Assembly (NCBI GenBank): GCA_950054255.1
Contig: CATLOR010000002.1
Location: 62,001 to 126,000 of the forward strand
From: an uncultured Rickettsiales bacterium
Lineage (GTDB): Bacteria > Pseudomonadota > Alphaproteobacteria > Micavibrionales > GCA-2720935
Reading direction: 5' to 3'
DNA length: 64,000 nt
In this document: positions 46,289 to 55,607 of the stretch, piece after piece
How the letters are laid out: the number at the start of each line of letters is the position of its first letter
How positions within the stretch are numbered: position 1 is the first letter of the stretch
Made by a program: the position numbers and the translations under genes
Notes under the pieces: generated by a model
Database searches by the model: none
What the model was told of the DNA's origin: nothing
The model's input: the letters and a program-made list of their open reading frames with translations, nothing else

Positions 46289-47017
46289 TTAACGAAGGAC
46301 AATGTCCCAGTCTACACGCTCTAATCTATCAATTAAGAGATGCGCTTTTTGAAAGGTTTCTAAGTTATTCATGAAATAACTATGATTAGAAGGGGATGCA
46401 ATGACATTCATGCCAGCCTTAAGACCAGAAGTCAGGCCAGCGGCACTATCTTCAATAACAAGGCAATTTTGCGGTGGGATCCCCATTTTCTCAGCGGCCA
46501 TAAGGTAAGGGGTTGGGGAAGGTTTTCCATCCACAGTATCTTCTATCGCAAGGGAGAATTCAAAGAAATGCTCACCAACAGATTGAACGCTTTTTGAAAC
46601 AATAGCCCGTTGTCCATTTGAAACGACTGCTTGACGAATATCTCGATTTTGGATCATTGCAAGTGTATCAGGGAGTGTTTCAAACATATGGGCGGCTTTT
46701 TCGAAATTATCAATCACATAAGCCATAATTTCATTTTTGAAATCTATAAAATTTAAATGAGTTGCTTCAAAATCTAAAACGATAAGATTGAATGTTGCTT
46801 CTAATGTTGTACCAGCCCATTTTGCAATAAATTCAGGAGAAAGATCATAGTTGTGATTCTTACAAAAAACTTTTACAGCGTGTTCAAACAGAGGCTCAGA
46901 ATTAACTAACGTTCCATCAACGTCCCAAAACACAGCCTTAATAGAATCAATCGGCGTGAAAGAAGTCTGTGCAAAGAGGTTAGTTGGCTGTTGGGTCGTA
47001 AGGATAGGATTGGTCAT
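46289..47017 (-). CDS. HAD-superfamily hydrolase (beta-phosphoglucomutase/phosphatase type)
   Basis: A 242-residue HAD phosphatase. Motif I is [15 protein letters not shown] (about 29-43), motif II VVSNGQ, and motif [14 protein letters not shown]. The cap is of the C1 type found in beta-phosphoglucomutase and phosphoglycolate phosphatase. Substrate unknown. Its ATG lies 38 bases inside the end of obgE in another frame, so translation is probably coupled. The N-terminal stretch of about 25 residues is an unusual addition before the core. Confidence 0.86.
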   Translation of the reverse strand: MTNPILTTQQPTNLFAQTSFTPIDSIKAVFWDVDGTLVNSEPLFEHAVKVFCKNHNYDLSPEFIAKWAGTTLEATFNLIVLDFEATHLNFIDFKNEIMAYVIDNFEKAAHMFETLPDTLAMIQNRDIRQAVVSNGQRAIVSKSVQSVGEHFFEFSLAIEDTVDGKPSPTPYLMAAEKMGIPPQNCLVIEDSAAGLTSGLKAGMNVIASPSNHSYFMNNLETFQKAHLLIDRLERVDWDIVLR

Positions 47018-48029
47018 CGTCTTCCTCTTTCATATCAGGGTGATCTGTGTGCGTGTATGAAGCAATTTTATATAAAACGTCTTTTACATTTGCATGCGTT
47101 GCTGCTGAGATTGCAAAAACATCTTTACCAGAGGCTTTTTCAAGAGCTTGTTTTTTCTCTTCGATCTCTTTTTCGCTTAGCGCGTCAATTTTATTCAAGG
47201 CAATAATTTCAGGCTTATTAATTAAGCTTGTGTCATATTTTTCTAATTCATTACGAATGATTTGATAATTTTCGACAACGTCTTCATCTGTGCCATCAAT
47301 TAAGTGAAGTAATATTTTCGTACGTTCTACGTGGCCTAAGAAACGATGCCCAAGGCCTGCTCCGTCGCTTGCGCCCTCAATAAGACCCGGGATATCAGCT
47401 AATACAAAATCATAAGGGCCAATTTTAATAACACCTAAATTTGGGTGAAGGGTTGTGAAGGGGTAATCAGCAATTTTTGGTTTTGCATTTGAAACAGCAG
47501 ATAAAAAAGTGGATTTACCAGCATTCGGCAACCCAAGTAAGCCTGAATCAGCGATCAATTTAAGGCGAAGCCAAATAGCCGCATCTTGTCCAGGCCATCC
47601 AGGGGTGTTCTTTCTAGGGGCTTGGTTTGTTGATGATTTGTAATGTGCGTTTCCAAAACCTCCATCACCGCCTTTTAAAAAGAGGATACGCTGTCCTTCT
47701 TCAGTGAAATCGGCAAGAACTGTTTCTTTATCTTCGTCTAAGACCTGTGTTCCGACGGGGACTTTAATAACAAGGTCTGCACCGTCTTTGCCAGTCTTGT
47801 TACGCCCCATGCCATGGATACCTGTTTTGGCTTTGAAGTGCTGCTGGTAACGGAAATCAATTAAAGTATTTAGGTTGTTAACGGATTCGAAATATATATG
47901 ACCGCCTCGGCCACCATTCCCTCCATCAGGACCACCGAATTCAACATATTTTTCACGGTGGAAGCTTACGCATCCAGCGCCACCATCTCCGCTTTTTAAA
48001 TATATTTTTGCTTCGTCCAAAAACTTCAT
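46980..48029 (-). CDS. obgE: GTPase Obg
   Basis: A 349-residue GTPase in ribosome assembly and growth control. The glycine-rich Obg domain (about 1-158; [24 protein letters not shown]) precedes the G domain with [21 protein letters not shown] and ALNKIDAL. The short acidic tail ends YPYDPTAN. In the usual rplU-rpmA-obgE order, but a terminator-like hairpin lies between rpmA and obgE. Confidence 0.97.
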   Translation of the reverse strand: MKFLDEAKIYLKSGDGGAGCVSFHREKYVEFGGPDGGNGGRGGHIYFESVNNLNTLIDFRYQQHFKAKTGIHGMGRNKTGKDGADLVIKVPVGTQVLDEDKETVLADFTEEGQRILFLKGGDGGFGNAHYKSSTNQAPRKNTPGWPGQDAAIWLRLKLIADSGLLGLPNAGKSTFLSAVSNAKPKIADYPFTTLHPNLGVIKIGPYDFVLADIPGLIEGASDGAGLGHRFLGHVERTKILLHLIDGTDEDVVENYQIIRNELEKYDTSLINKPEIIALNKIDALSEKEIEEKKQALEKASGKDVFAISAATHANVKDVLYKIASYTHTDHPDMKEEDDDQSYPYDPTAN

Positions 48030-48056
48030 TTTTATATCATTTCATTTTCAAAGTAG

Positions 48057-48088
48057 AAAAGGGCTCGGAGTAATCGCCAAGCCCTTTT
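48057..48088 (-). terminator. Terminator-like hairpin after rpmA
   Basis: AAAAGGGCT (48057-48065) pairs with AGCCCTTTT (48080-48088), with a 14-base loop, and the minus strand then runs into a short T-rich tail. It separates rpmA from obgE. It may attenuate rather than stop transcription. Confidence 0.65.
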
Positions 48089-48115
48089 TCTTATAAATTC
48101 TTTTAATTTGTAAGC

Positions 48116-48379
48116 TTAGCTTGCGTTTGCAGGCTCAACACTTACACATTGTTTGCCACCACTTGTTTTGTGGAAACGAACAGTTCCTGATTCTGTTGCG
48201 AAAATTGTATGATCTTTACCAATTCCAACATTTGAACCAGGGTGGTATTTTGTACCACGTTGACGAATAATGATGTTACCAGGGATAACGATCTCGCCAC
48301 CAAATTTCTTAACGCCTAAACGACGACCAGCCGAATCACGACCATTTCTAGAACTACCACCAGCTTTCTTATGAGCCAT
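48116..48379 (-). CDS. rpmA: 50S ribosomal protein L27
   Basis: An 87-residue L27 beginning [20 protein letters not shown] with [18 protein letters not shown], the family hallmarks. It sits 19 bases after rplU. There is no N-terminal extension to be cut off, unlike Firmicutes. Confidence 0.98.
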   Translation of the reverse strand: MAHKKAGGSSRNGRDSAGRRLGVKKFGGEIVIPGNIIIRQRGTKYHPGSNVGIGKDHTIFATESGTVRFHKTSGGKQCVSVEPANAS

Positions 48380-48398
48380 CTTTACTCTCCTTTAAGCC

Positions 48399-48710
48399 TT
48401 AAGCTTTAATATCTGTTATCTTAATTTCAGTTAAACGTTGACGGTGACCGTTTTTACGACGGTAGTTTTGACGACGTTTCTTTTTAAAGATGATGATTTT
48501 CTCATCTTTGTGTTGTCCAACAACTTCAGCTTTAACAGTAGCACCAGAAACAAGAGGTGTACCCACCTTTGTTGTCTTCTCATCACCAACCATTAAAACG
48601 TCTGCTAAATCGATTTTAGCACCAGTTTCAGCATCAATCTTTTCAACAAAAAGAGTTGCGCCTTTTTCTACACGGTATTGTTTTCCGCCTGTTTTTACAA
48701 TTGCATACAT
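48399..48710 (-). CDS. rplU: 50S ribosomal protein L21
   Basis: A 103-residue L21 starting [17 protein letters not shown], with the basic C-terminal [19 protein letters not shown]. First gene of the rplU-rpmA transcript, with a promoter candidate 55-85 bases upstream that has a consensus -35. Confidence 0.98.
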   Translation of the reverse strand: MYAIVKTGGKQYRVEKGATLFVEKIDAETGAKIDLADVLMVGDEKTTKVGTPLVSGATVKAEVVGQHKDEKIIIFKKKRRQNYRRKNGHRQRLTEIKITDIKA

Positions 48711-48764
48711 AATCTAAACTTTCAAAATTGTTAGTATTGCTACGTTATAAATTCCTAGATGGCG

Positions 48765-48794
48765 TATTTAGCCTAAAAAGCACCACTTTGTCAA
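48765..48794 (-). promoter_or_regulatory. Candidate promoter for rplU-rpmA
   Basis: A perfect TTGACA (48789-48794, minus strand) is 18 bases from TAAATA (48765-48770), about 55 bases before the rplU ATG. The -35 lies inside the loop and stem of the terminator ending the DUF4159 operon, so the two signals share sequence. Confidence 0.42.
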
Positions 48795-48805
48795 GTGTTG
48801 CTTTT
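48775..48805 (-). terminator. Rho-independent terminator of the DUF4159 operon
   Basis: AAAAGCAACACTT and AAAGTGGTGCTTTTT (minus strand) form a stem with one mismatch and a 3-base loop, ending in T5. It begins 17 bases after the stop of the last operon gene. Confidence 0.7.
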
Positions 48806-48822
48806 GAAAATATGTGAAAATA

Positions 48823-50901
48823 TTATTTTCGTTCTCTAATCCACGCTAAAATAACAAAAAAACAGCTTAATGCAAGCCCTAATGGAGGTGAGAAAAGTTC
48901 TGTTTTGGTTGTACTAATTGTTTTCGTGCTTTGATTATCTCTAAGGCTTAAATAATTGCGCCCATAGAAAGATGCGTTTTTGTGCGGTGTCATACGTATG
49001 TCGGGTGTGTTTTCAACAGAATCTTCAAGCCAAAAACTATTCCCCCTCGTGATTTGAGCGAGCTTTTTGCTTTGTTCGTCTGACGCTGTTAAACGACTAA
49101 ATTCTTGTGTGTTAAAGTCACCGACAATAAAGACTGTTGTTGCTTCTCTAAAGCTGGCTTTGTAAACACCAAACTCTTTTGCTTTGAAACTATGGATCGC
49201 TGAACCAGACTCATTCAGTGCGACAGGAATTTCTTCAATTTCACCTGTTGGCGATTCAAGGATTAAGGTGTCTTCGCCTGTTTCTAAGTCATATATAGCA
49301 AGTGTTATATTTTGATGATCTATTTGCGCTGTAATTCGATTAGCTTCTAGTTCAGGTTCTTTCATCAGCCAATGTGATAGGCGTCTTAAGATCTCTTGGT
49401 GTGGCCCACCATTTTGAACGGCTTTTGCCCATAACCAAATTTGGTCGCTTGTAAATTGAGCAACGCGCCCTTGTCCAACTTCTGAAATAAGAAGAAGAGG
49501 GATATCATTAATGCCTGATAATAGAGCGTGGCTATCAGGAGATTTCGAATGAATGCTTGTTTGCCTATACCATGGGTCCCAAAGTTCTTCTAAAGGGGCA
49601 ATTGTTTGTGTGATAGGATGCCTTGTTCCTTTTTCTGTAACATGGGGTTTGTATTCTTCTTCAAGTGTTGTTCCTGATAAGGATGCGGGTAAAAGACGAT
49701 CTAGCTGTGTTTTAAAAAGGGTGCTCGCATTACTTTCAGGGCCAGAAACATCCAAAAAAGCACCGCCTTCTTTGATAAAGTTAGCAATGTTGTTCATATA
49801 AGTGATTGGCATGAAGCCATATTTTGAAAAACGATCAAAAATAATCAGATCAAAATCATTGATTTTATCTTCAAACAGCTCTTCAACAGGAAAAGGAATG
49901 AGAGCTAATTCATTAGAGGGGACTAAGTTGCTTTTTTCTGGTGTGCGCAAGATCGTGAAATGAACAAGTTCTACATTGTGGTCTGATTTTAAAAGATTGC
50001 GCCAGACACGTCCGCCATTATGGGGGCGTCCTGAAACGAGAAGTACTTTTAAGCGATCTCTAACACCTTCAACAGATAGGATTGCTGTATTATTTATGGA
50101 GGTCAGCTCATTATCTAATGTGGGTGTTTCAAGTGTAAAAATATTCCCTCCTGGGTGATCTATTGGAATAGATATTTTTATGGTTTCTCCGGCTGTTACA
50201 TCGCGCGCAAATAAGGTTGTTTGCGCATTGGTTAATGTAACAAAGGCCGTTTTCGGTAGAGCTTCAGGTAAATCATAAACAACAAATTCAAGCTCAACAT
50301 CTTTTCCAACAATTCCGTATCTGGGGGCTTTTGTTATTTTTATGTATCGATCAGTTTCATATTTTTGTCCAGTTATAAGCGTATGAAAAGGGCCTGATTC
50401 TTGGAGTGTTTCTTGATCTGTAAAATGAGAGTCGTGTATTAGTCCATCGGAAACAAAAATTGTTCCCGCTAACTGGTTATCAGAAATCTCTTCTTTTGCT
50501 TTTATCCATTCCTGAGTTAAATATGTTCCTCCCTTTATAGGATCATCGCTGATATTAATCTCTTTTATTGAAAGACGCTCTATTGTGCTTAATTGTTCTT
50601 TTATTTTTTGATAGCTTTCTTGTGTAAGATCTTGTCTTTGTTCTATTTGATTACTTGAAGACGTGTCTTTTGCTAAAATAACAACATTATTTATGAGCTC
50701 TTTATGTGCTTTTTCAATCATTGGATTACAGAGCAAAATTGTAAGAATACAAAGCGCTAAAAATCTGAATAAAGAAGATAATTTCTGTTGATTGACAAAA
50801 GATAGAATTAAAAGCATCCCAAGAACAACAAAAACAGCAATGATCTCCGGATTCAGTAACGGGTCCCATGTGATATTATATGATAAAACCTTTTGTTCCA
50901 T
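48823..50901 (-). CDS. Membrane protein with VWA-like region, last gene of DUF4159 operon
   Basis: A 692-residue protein. Two membrane helices near the N-terminus (about 15-60) and one at the C-terminus (LGLALSCFFVILAWI). Between, a periplasmic part begins like a von Willebrand A domain (NNVVILAKDTSSSNQ keeps a D-x-S-x-S metal site) and continues with a glutamine-amidotransferase-like fold (LLVSGRPHNGGR, FDLIIFDRFSKYG, VGQGRVAQFTSDQIWLW). This is the second large protein of the MoxR/DUF58/DUF4159 cluster; function unknown. Seven bases separate it from the gene before. Confidence 0.82.
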   Translation of the reverse strand: MEQKVLSYNITWDPLLNPEIIAVFVVLGMLLILSFVNQQKLSSLFRFLALCILTILLCNPMIEKAHKELINNVVILAKDTSSSNQIEQRQDLTQESYQKIKEQLSTIERLSIKEINISDDPIKGGTYLTQEWIKAKEEISDNQLAGTIFVSDGLIHDSHFTDQETLQESGPFHTLITGQKYETDRYIKITKAPRYGIVGKDVELEFVVYDLPEALPKTAFVTLTNAQTTLFARDVTAGETIKISIPIDHPGGNIFTLETPTLDNELTSINNTAILSVEGVRDRLKVLLVSGRPHNGGRVWRNLLKSDHNVELVHFTILRTPEKSNLVPSNELALIPFPVEELFEDKINDFDLIIFDRFSKYGFMPITYMNNIANFIKEGGAFLDVSGPESNASTLFKTQLDRLLPASLSGTTLEEEYKPHVTEKGTRHPITQTIAPLEELWDPWYRQTSIHSKSPDSHALLSGINDIPLLLISEVGQGRVAQFTSDQIWLWAKAVQNGGPHQEILRRLSHWLMKEPELEANRITAQIDHQNITLAIYDLETGEDTLILESPTGEIEEIPVALNESGSAIHSFKAKEFGVYKASFREATTVFIVGDFNTQEFSRLTASDEQSKKLAQITRGNSFWLEDSVENTPDIRMTPHKNASFYGRNYLSLRDNQSTKTISTTKTELFSPPLGLALSCFFVILAWIRERK

Positions 50902-50908
50902 GATGTGC

Positions 50909-53635
50909 TTAATGATCTAACCTTTCTAGGATAAAAGGAATATGCATTTGGTCGTCTTTATAATTCCCAGTGAGAGCGTATAAAATTAGATTTACTCCAA
51001 AACGATAGGCATGCTCTCTTTGATTTTCACCATTTTGTCCAGATATTTGTACAAGAGGGATGTTTTTATCATTGCGTGCCCAAGCCGAAATCCAATCATT
51101 CCCACCGATTATTAATGGTGTTACACCGTCATTTTTAGAATGTTGTGTAACGGCTAACCACAAACTTCCTGTGTTATATAAGCCAGGGACACCACTTAAC
51201 AGATAAAAGCTTCTTGTAAGAACGTGATCATCGGGGAGTTGATCCATAGGAGGGGTCTGCATATGATAAAATAAACGTTTCATGATTTGTGTGTTTGTAC
51301 CATAAGCCATCGCATTATCTTGCTCATCTATATTGTATTGATCTCTTGTATCTATGAGTAAGATCCCACCTTTATCAAAATAATGTTGTATTTTTTCAAT
51401 TGTCTGACGTGGCAAAACGGGTGGATATGCGTTAGGGGTTGCGCTAATTGGCCAATAAATCAGAGGGTAAGGTTGCAATGAGTCTTGCATTAAATCAATA
51501 GCTGAAACACCCGCCAAGTCAGCAGATGTTCTAAGCTTTGTTTCTTCTATGAGTGTTTCTAATCCTTTTTGTGAAAGCTTATCTAGATAAGAGTCGCCTG
51601 TTTTTATGTAGCCTAAATAGGAAGCAGAGGTAACACGCGCAGAGTCATTTTTAGCGAATGCTATATTTGATGTCGAGATGGTTAATATAGATACGAGAAC
51701 AACAGTAATAAGCCCTCTGTTAAATAAGGCAATGTAGAGTAAATCGCATAAAAATAATAAGCAAGCGGCCATGAGTAAGTAAGGTTTATAATTAATGTTA
51801 AGTCCTTTTGTATAAGGTTCGAAATTAAAGTTATTTCTAACATCCTTTTCAATTACAGAAGAGTGAATTTTTAAATGATCTCCTAGATTAATATTTTCGG
51901 TTGTCTGAGAGTTTGTGTAAATCCCTATAGGTGTTCTCGCATTTGGCGTAAATGTGTCAGCTAAGGGGAGTGTTAAAGGGGCTTCATTTCCTGTTGCAGG
52001 AACTAGGTCGCCAAAGGCATTAATTTGCTCTTTTAACTTTATCGTTGTGTTGGCGGCAAAAGAAGTATTTGTGTGTGTACTACTTAAATCACATAGAATT
52101 CTCAATTGTTTTAAAAATAAACCAGATATGGGTAAGGTTGACCATTCTGGTGTAGCACTTACATGAAAAAGGACAAGCCATCCTTGGTTGTTTTTTGCGG
52201 CGGTAATCAAGGGTGTACCGTCTTGTAAAAGCGCAAGCGAATGTTCTAATAAATCCAGAGAAGGTGTTGCGACAATCTGTTTGCTAACGGTTATATCGTC
52301 AGGGATTTCTAAATAAGAAAAGGGGCTGTTATTTGGAAAGGCTTTTAATTTTTGTGGTGTTTGCCAAGACAGAACACTTTCAAATTCTCTATCTGCTTTT
52401 CTAAGTTTAACAGGAGATAAATCACTTAAATCACCTTTTGCTAAATAACTGTCAGCAAATCGAATAAAAATCCCTCCATTTTCAACAAAAGCCATAATTT
52501 GAGGGAGGTCATCTTGGGAGAGTTGTGTTGTATCTGTTAAGATCAAGACATCATTTTTATCTATGAGAGAAGCAAGAGAGCCTAAGTTGACATAGTGATA
52601 TGGAGCCAGCGCTTTTTCTAAATAAAGGTAAGGGTTTAAATAGTCATCATTTTTCACATCGTCTAATGAGGATGCGCTGATGATTCCTATATTTTTTGAT
52701 GTTCGGTTTGTTTTTTGCCAGTAATGAGCTCCTGCATGCTTTTGTCCTTCAATCGTTAAAAGAGCCATTTCTCTTATAATTTCATTTGGGATGTCTTTGA
52801 AATCGATTTCTATGTAAGAGCTCTCAGTTTCAAAAGTTTTAGAAAAAGAAGCGATTAAATTATTGTGTTTATCTTTTACATGAATATGTATCGCATCACT
52901 CTCGTGTGAAGCGTTTAATCGTTGAACACTCAAGTTGTTTTGTTTTTTTGTAAACCAATAAAGGGGGAGATTCGGATTTTCATTCTCAAAAAGAGTTAGG
53001 GTCATTTCATTATCTAAATAAGTTAATAACTCTAATTCTTTTGTTGTTATATGCGAATTATTTAAGTAAAAAACAGTGCTCTCTTTTGGAATTTGTTCTT
53101 GTTTTAAAAAGGCTGTAATCTTTGTGTAGTCGGCCTCGATAGCTTCTGGTGCAAAACTATTTACTGCTTCTAAGGCTTGTTTTCTTGTTTTTTCAAATGT
53201 TAAAGGAGGGAGCGACGTTAATGATGCTCCTGTTGTTATGATTTCGATACCAGCTTTGAAATTCATATTCTCTTCAATAAGAAGGCGCGCTTGTTCTTGA
53301 ATTTTATTCCATTCTTGTGCTGACGCCCAATCATTGTCGATGATAATTAACAGAGGCATGTCTTGTTCTTGATAGTGCGTTATCTTTTTTTGAGGACTTG
53401 CAAAAGCAAGAATGAAACACAAAATTGCAAATATTCTCAAAGCCAGTAACCACCAAGGTGTTGTTTGAGAGGATTTTTCAGATGTGTTTAAGTTTTTTAG
53501 AAAGAAAGCGCCACCAAAACCATGCTTCTTTGGTTTAGGAGGGAGGACTTTTAAAATCCACCAAAGAAAAGGGAGGAAGATAAGAGCGATCAGGAGCCAA
53601 GGAAAGGCAAAATACAAATTTTCAAATCCACTCAT
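50909..53635 (-). CDS. DUF4159 protein with N-terminal BatA-type domain
   Basis: A 908-residue membrane protein. The N-terminal aerotolerance-regulator (BatA) part has two helices: FAFPWLLIALIFLPFLWWI and WWLLALRIFAILCFILAFA. A degenerate VWA-like region follows (LLIIIDNDWASAQEW). A helix lies near residue 650 (LLMAACLLFLCDLLYIALF), and the DUF4159 domain is C-terminal (TSASYLGYIKTGDSYLD, ADLAGVSAIDLMQDSL, IYWPIS). The pair with the next protein probably forms an inner-membrane complex using the MoxR ATPase. The family has no known activity. Its start overlaps the DUF58 gene's stop. Confidence 0.85.
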   Translation of the reverse strand: MSGFENLYFAFPWLLIALIFLPFLWWILKVLPPKPKKHGFGGAFFLKNLNTSEKSSQTTPWWLLALRIFAILCFILAFASPQKKITHYQEQDMPLLIIIDNDWASAQEWNKIQEQARLLIEENMNFKAGIEIITTGASLTSLPPLTFEKTRKQALEAVNSFAPEAIEADYTKITAFLKQEQIPKESTVFYLNNSHITTKELELLTYLDNEMTLTLFENENPNLPLYWFTKKQNNLSVQRLNASHESDAIHIHVKDKHNNLIASFSKTFETESSYIEIDFKDIPNEIIREMALLTIEGQKHAGAHYWQKTNRTSKNIGIISASSLDDVKNDDYLNPYLYLEKALAPYHYVNLGSLASLIDKNDVLILTDTTQLSQDDLPQIMAFVENGGIFIRFADSYLAKGDLSDLSPVKLRKADREFESVLSWQTPQKLKAFPNNSPFSYLEIPDDITVSKQIVATPSLDLLEHSLALLQDGTPLITAAKNNQGWLVLFHVSATPEWSTLPISGLFLKQLRILCDLSSTHTNTSFAANTTIKLKEQINAFGDLVPATGNEAPLTLPLADTFTPNARTPIGIYTNSQTTENINLGDHLKIHSSVIEKDVRNNFNFEPYTKGLNINYKPYLLMAACLLFLCDLLYIALFNRGLITVVLVSILTISTSNIAFAKNDSARVTSASYLGYIKTGDSYLDKLSQKGLETLIEETKLRTSADLAGVSAIDLMQDSLQPYPLIYWPISATPNAYPPVLPRQTIEKIQHYFDKGGILLIDTRDQYNIDEQDNAMAYGTNTQIMKRLFYHMQTPPMDQLPDDHVLTRSFYLLSGVPGLYNTGSLWLAVTQHSKNDGVTPLIIGGNDWISAWARNDKNIPLVQISGQNGENQREHAYRFGVNLILYALTGNYKDDQMHIPFILERLDH

Positions 53636-54480
53636 GTGCGCTCTCCTTGTTGATTAAGAAAAGCGGCTAGAAATAAATGGGGATCTTCATCCGTGAAATG
53701 ACATAAATAATGGAAGCCCATTTCATGACATATGGACTTAAGGTCGTCATTATGGGCGTTAAAACGCTTTATATAGTCATCTCTAATGGATTCAGATTTG
53801 TTTATTTTATATGTGTCTTCTGTATTCATATTTTCAAAATCAATAGATCCCTTGAAAGGAAATGTAGCTTCGCTTCTATCTAAAATTTGAATAAGGTAGC
53901 CGTTATTTTTTTTGTTGGAAAGATGGATTAACTGTGTCTTTAAAACATCAAGCTCATATAAAAAATCACCAAAAAAGAGAGGAACCGCTTTTCCGACATT
54001 ATCAAAGTTTTCTATCATGGTTTTTTGTTCAAGATGATGTGCGATTTTTTCAATCATTTGATCATTGTTGTTAAATTTTTTATCACCTATACCAAGGAGT
54101 GAAAAATGCTCACCACTTTTTTGTAAAATAAAGCTAAGTGCTAATAAGAGTAAATGAGCACGTGTTGCCTTTGTTGGTGTTCTTCTGTTGAAACGGTAAT
54201 GAAAAGAAGGGGTTTCTTGGCAAACAAAAAGCGCTTTTTGAATCGTTTCCCATTCCTTTTCTTGTAAAAATAAATGATCGTGTTTTGCGCTTTGTCGCCA
54301 ATCAATGCGACGGCTATCATCGCCCGTTAAAAAAGACCGATATTGCCAAAATTCGTGTCCCACCCCAACAGCTTTGCGCCCATGCTCACCGCTTATAAAG
54401 CTATGAGCAAGCGATTGTGCTTGGAGGAGAAGAGATTTATAGTCTTCGCTTAATTGTTTTGACTGTAATTGAAGTTGCAT
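53632..54480 (-). CDS. DUF58 domain-containing protein
   Basis: A 282-residue cytoplasmic protein. The family mark is the segment EFWQYRSFLTGDDSRRIDWRQSAK (about 43-66; given in part) followed by FLQEKEWETIQ. DUF58 proteins nearly always pair with MoxR ATPases and may deliver or unfold VWA partners. It ends with a four-base overlap into the DUF4159 gene and lies eight bases after moxR. Confidence 0.92.
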   Translation of the reverse strand: MQLQLQSKQLSEDYKSLLLQAQSLAHSFISGEHGRKAVGVGHEFWQYRSFLTGDDSRRIDWRQSAKHDHLFLQEKEWETIQKALFVCQETPSFHYRFNRRTPTKATRAHLLLLALSFILQKSGEHFSLLGIGDKKFNNNDQMIEKIAHHLEQKTMIENFDNVGKAVPLFFGDFLYELDVLKTQLIHLSNKKNNGYLIQILDRSEATFPFKGSIDFENMNTEDTYKINKSESIRDDYIKRFNAHNDDLKSICHEMGFHYLCHFTDEDPHLFLAAFLNQQGERT

Positions 54481-54488
54481 AGCACCTC

Positions 54489-55460
54489 TTATAAGTCATG
54501 TGAAACTTGATCTATCAAAGCATCAATCGTTAACCCATCTGCACGCGCAGAGAAAGACAATCCTATGCGATGTCTAAGGACTGGTTTCGCAATAGCAAGC
54601 AAGTCATCTAGAAGAGGTGTTGTGCGTCCATTTAATAGAGCATAAGCACGGCATGCAGTTATAAAAGATTGCCCCGCGCGAGTTCCAGGCCCCCATTCAA
54701 CATGTTTCTTAACCAGAGGATGGTGACTTGTTTCAGGGCGTAATTCTTTGAGCAGATTTAAAATATGGTCAACCAGTTTGTCACCAATCGCTAGATCTTT
54801 GATTAAATGCTGCGCCGATATTAAATCTTCCTGTGTTAAAATAGATTGAACAGCGTAACTCTCGTTTCCGCTTGTTTCTAATAAAATTTGTTTTTCAGAC
54901 TTTTGGTCTGGATATTCAATATTAATCTGCATTAAAAAGCGATCTAATTGCGCCTCAGGAAGAGGGTAAGTTCCTTCTTGTTCAATCGGGTTTTGGGTTG
55001 CAATAACATGAAAAGGCGTAGGCAGTAAATAATCTGTTCCTGCAACCGTTACTTGCTTTTCTTGCATTGCTTCCAAAAGCGCAGATTGTGTTCTCGGACT
55101 TGTTCTATTGATTTCATCTGCTAAGAGAAGTTGTGAAAAGATGGGGCCTTTTAAAAATGTAAACTTCTTAGATCCTGATTTTGTTTCATCCAAAATTTCT
55201 GAGCCTAAAATATCAGAAGGCATTAAATCAGGTGTACATTGTATGCGTTTTGTATCCAAGGATAGGACAGTTGCTAAATCTTTCGAGAGTTTTGTTTTTG
55301 CTAATCCAGGGACACCAACTAATAAAAGGTGACCACCACTTAAAATAGTGGTGAGACTGAGATCAAGTAATCTTTTTTGGCCAATAATGGCTTTTTCAAG
55401 CTCTGTTCTAATTGTTGAGAGTTTCTCTTGTAATGTATCAACGGTAAGAGCATTTGGCAT
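54489..55460 (-). CDS. moxR: MoxR-family AAA+ ATPase
   Basis: A 323-residue chaperone ATPase. Walker A GVPGLAKT (49-56), Walker B LLLADEINRTSPRTQSALLEAM (in part), sensor I IATQNP, and arginine finger region DRFLMQI. MoxR proteins mature or insert metal into VWA-type partner complexes. It is first in its operon, followed by DUF58, DUF4159 and the VWA-like gene. Divergent from cca, with 147 bases between. The DUF1285 and Nudix genes often found here in relatives are missing. Confidence 0.95.
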   Translation of the reverse strand: MPNALTVDTLQEKLSTIRTELEKAIIGQKRLLDLSLTTILSGGHLLLVGVPGLAKTKLSKDLATVLSLDTKRIQCTPDLMPSDILGSEILDETKSGSKKFTFLKGPIFSQLLLADEINRTSPRTQSALLEAMQEKQVTVAGTDYLLPTPFHVIATQNPIEQEGTYPLPEAQLDRFLMQINIEYPDQKSEKQILLETSGNESYAVQSILTQEDLISAQHLIKDLAIGDKLVDHILNLLKELRPETSHHPLVKKHVEWGPGTRAGQSFITACRAYALLNGRTTPLLDDLLAIAKPVLRHRIGLSFSARADGLTIDALIDQVSHDL

Positions 55461-55607
55461 GGCTAAAAGAAGTCCCTTTGTTTAGTGGCAGATATTATTT
55501 ATAGTCACGAACGAATATAGTCTTTATAATCTAGGGTGTTGTTGGTATAAAATCAACATCTTATACGGTGAGATAATCAATAAACGAGTTAAAGGGTTTT
55601 TGTTTTT

